Of a DNA stretch of 6,305 nt, positions 5,433-6,305 are shown piece after piece. Made by a program: the position numbers and the translations under genes. The DNA lies in assembly GCA_040384865.1 (NCBI GenBank), contig JAZKIM010000002.1, forward strand, positions 1 through 6,305, written 5' to 3'. The DNA is from JBDKLC01 sp040384865. GTDB lineage: Bacteria; Patescibacteriota; Minisyncoccia; Phycocordibacterales; CAIZLB01. The notes under the pieces are model-generated. The model was not told the origin of the DNA, did no database searches, and was given only the letters and a program-made list of their open reading frames with translations. The stretch's first letter is position 1; each line of letters starts with the position of its first letter.

Positions 5433-5915
5433 TTAAAGCGTCGTCTTGGCAATACCAATTGTTTTCAGGAATGACTCGAACATCTTCAATTTGTTTTCGT
5501 GATACGCCTTTGCATCCGCAGCTAGTATTCGCAAACTTTCATGTCGACCGCCCTCCGCAGCTCCTTCAACAAGTGCCCAGTGTACAATTGCTGCTCCTTC
5601 AAAAAATCCTGACCATTCTGAAATTTCCGCCGAATTGTCCCATTGATCTTTTACGTACATGTCGCGCATTGCTCGAAGTTTATCAGTGGTTACATCAGCT
5701 TTCTTTTCTACAATATCAGCCACGCCAAATTCTTCAGCCATCAGAAAGAGTGATCGCTCATGACGGTCATTGGTATCTTGCATATCTTTGATTTCCTCAG
5801 CGCTCATAATGCTAGTGAACGCAGCGAGACCTTTCTTCGAGGTTTCAGTGCCGAGTCGCGCAAATGCTACAACTTCTCCCAATTTCTTAGCCGTAAATTC
5901 GTTTATGCCATTCAT
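5433..5915 (-). CDS. Conserved-looking helical protein of unknown function, upstream of prfB
   Basis: I cannot name this 160-aa protein. It starts 25 nt after the tRNA-Thr(CGU) gene and ends 7 nt before prfB, so it is very likely cotranscribed with prfB. The sequence looks all-alpha: helices about 3-36, 39-64, 77-90, 97-121 and 126-152. Acidic and His residues recur in the helices (Glu14, Glu24, His52-Glu53, Glu100, Glu106, His112, Glu117, His125-Glu126, His139-Glu140), which recalls ferritin-like or other metal-binding four-helix bundles. The paired ExxH motifs of true ferritin-like di-iron proteins are not present: residues three before His52 and His139 are Thr or Asn-like and Lys-like, not Glu. 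The family therefore stays open. WSGFFEGAAIVHWALVEG (101-118) is the most distinctive stretch and a good search probe. There is no signal peptide, no membrane segment and no Shine-Dalgarno. Confidence 0.85.
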   Translation of the reverse strand: MNGINEFTAKKLGEVVAFARLGTETSKKGLAAFTSIMSAEEIKDMQDTNDRHERSLFLMAEEFGVADIVEKKADVTTDKLRAMRDMYVKDQWDNSAEISEWSGFFEGAAIVHWALVEGAAEGGRHESLRILAADAKAYHENKLKMFESFLKTIGIAKTTL

Positions 5916-5940
5916 GTTTTTGTGGTAATTATTTTTATAA

Positions 5941-6014
5941 TGGAGCCGAGTGCGGGAATCGAACCCACGTTCCTACTTTACGAAAGTAGTGTTCTGCCAC
6001 TGAACTAAATCGGC
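5941..6014 (-). tRNA. tRNA-Thr (anticodon CGU), CCA encoded
   Basis: A full 74-nt cloverleaf on the minus strand: acceptor GCCGATT/ACTCGGC, TA, D arm GTTC/GAAC, anticodon stem CTACT/AGTAG with loop TTCGTAA (anticodon CGU, reads ACG, Thr), a 4-nt variable loop, and T arm GTGGG/CCCGC with loop TTCGATT. The discriminator base is U73 and CCA is encoded. One oddity is a U6-C67 mismatch in the acceptor stem. The 3' end is only 25 nt before the next coding gene on the same strand, so both may share a transcript. Confidence 0.95.
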
Positions 6015-6065
6015 TTAGATACAAACTTTCGTCTTTCCTTTGCCCTATTTCTAAATACGCGGTTC

Positions 6066-6074
6066 ATTCTACCA
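6066..6074 (-). promoter_or_regulatory. Possible extended -10 promoter for tRNA-Thr(CGU)
   Basis: TGGTAGAAT on the minus strand fits an extended -10 element (TG, one base, then TAGAAT, 5 of 6 to TATAAT). Transcription would start about 45 nt before the tRNA 5' end. No good -35 box is present, as is usual for extended -10 promoters. The 6015-6238 spacer holds no other supported feature on either strand. Confidence 0.3.
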
Positions 6075-6238
6075 TTTCCCTTGTTTAGCCCTGTATAGGT
6101 CGGAGTAGGGAGTCACAATATTATTACGCTAATTTCCATCAATGTGATCCGTGACGATAGGAATACTGCAAATATATAAGAACTACCTACCAACGTCAAT
6201 CATAAAAATGGTTGCAGATTACACCGAAAAATAAAGTG

Positions 6239-6305
6239 AGCCGTTGTCCGGGATTGAACCGGAGACCTCGTTCTTACCAAGAACGTGCTCTACCAACTGA
6301 GCTAC
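6239..6305 (-). tRNA. tRNA-Thr (anticodon GGU), 5' end cut by window edge, CCA not encoded
   Basis: On the minus strand, bases from tRNA position 7 to 73 are visible: G7, UA, D arm GCTC/GAGC around AGTTGGTA, anticodon stem CGTTC/GAACG with loop TTGGTAA (anticodon GGU, reads ACC, Thr), variable loop AGGTC, T arm TCCGG/CCGGA around TTCAATC, and the 3' acceptor strand CAACGGC. The discriminator is U73, followed by CAC rather than CCA, so the 3' end must be added after transcription. The first six bases lie beyond the right edge. Confidence 0.93.

Noticed and set aside
5426..5458. N-terminal extension of prfB to a TTG start at 5458
   Set aside because: It needs a non-ATG start, overlaps the upstream gene by 26 nt and lacks a Shine-Dalgarno. 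The ATG at 5425 gives clean 7-nt spacing and begins just before the region that aligns with other RF2 proteins.
4526..5915. Programmed frameshift in prfB, as in E. coli
   Set aside because: The reading frame is continuous from the start to GGQ and beyond, with no in-frame TGA near the start and no upstream slippery CTT-TGA arrangement in use.
6015..6238. Small gene, RNA or mobile-element remnant in the spacer between the two Thr tRNAs
   Set aside because: No frame with a start, ribosome site and plausible composition, no strong hairpin and no repeat or tRNA-derived attachment duplication could be found.

Overview
This window reads as a stretch of chromosome from a bacterium, most likely a member of the Candidate Phyla Radiation (Patescibacteria, Parcubacteria-like). 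That placement rests on protein style only: a divergent CTP synthase (P-loop start IGGVMSGVGKG, nucleophile motif GLCYGMQ), a release factor 2 that lacks much of its N-terminal domain, and conserved genes without Shine-Dalgarno sequences. The genetic code behaves as table 11. No phage, transposon, CRISPR array or plasmid feature is visible.

Layout, left to right. (1) A minus-strand tRNA-Gln(CUG), cut by the left edge, with its own promoter. (2) A plus-strand orphan gene (162-530, 122 aa) with a strong Shine-Dalgarno, closed by an 11-bp hairpin it shares tail-to-tail with (3) pyrG (CTP synthase, minus strand). (4) A 131-nt divergent intergenic region, then a second plus-strand orphan gene (2411-2767, 118 aa) with a near-perfect Shine-Dalgarno and a strong intrinsic terminator. 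(5) A minus-strand cluster read right to left: tRNA-Thr(CGU), a 160-aa helical protein of unknown function, prfB (RF2), ftsE and ftsX. (6) A 224-nt spacer with no gene, then a second tRNA-Thr(GGU) cut by the right edge.

The prfB-ftsE-ftsX order is a known conserved bacterial arrangement. FtsE (ATPase) and FtsX (membrane subunit) form the ABC-type complex that links the division ring to cell-wall hydrolysis. RF2 ends translation at UAA/UGA, and CTP synthase makes CTP from UTP. No gene for a FtsEX-controlled wall hydrolase lies in the window.

The most notable pattern is a split in expression style. The conserved minus-strand genes lack Shine-Dalgarno sequences, and ftsE and possibly pyrG have a -10 box placed so that the mRNA would start at or next to the AUG (leaderless). 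The two orphan plus-strand genes are single-gene units with textbook Shine-Dalgarno sequences and 11-bp hairpins. They are the best candidates for undescribed biology here, together with the unknown gene directly before prfB. No obvious multi-gene novel system is present.
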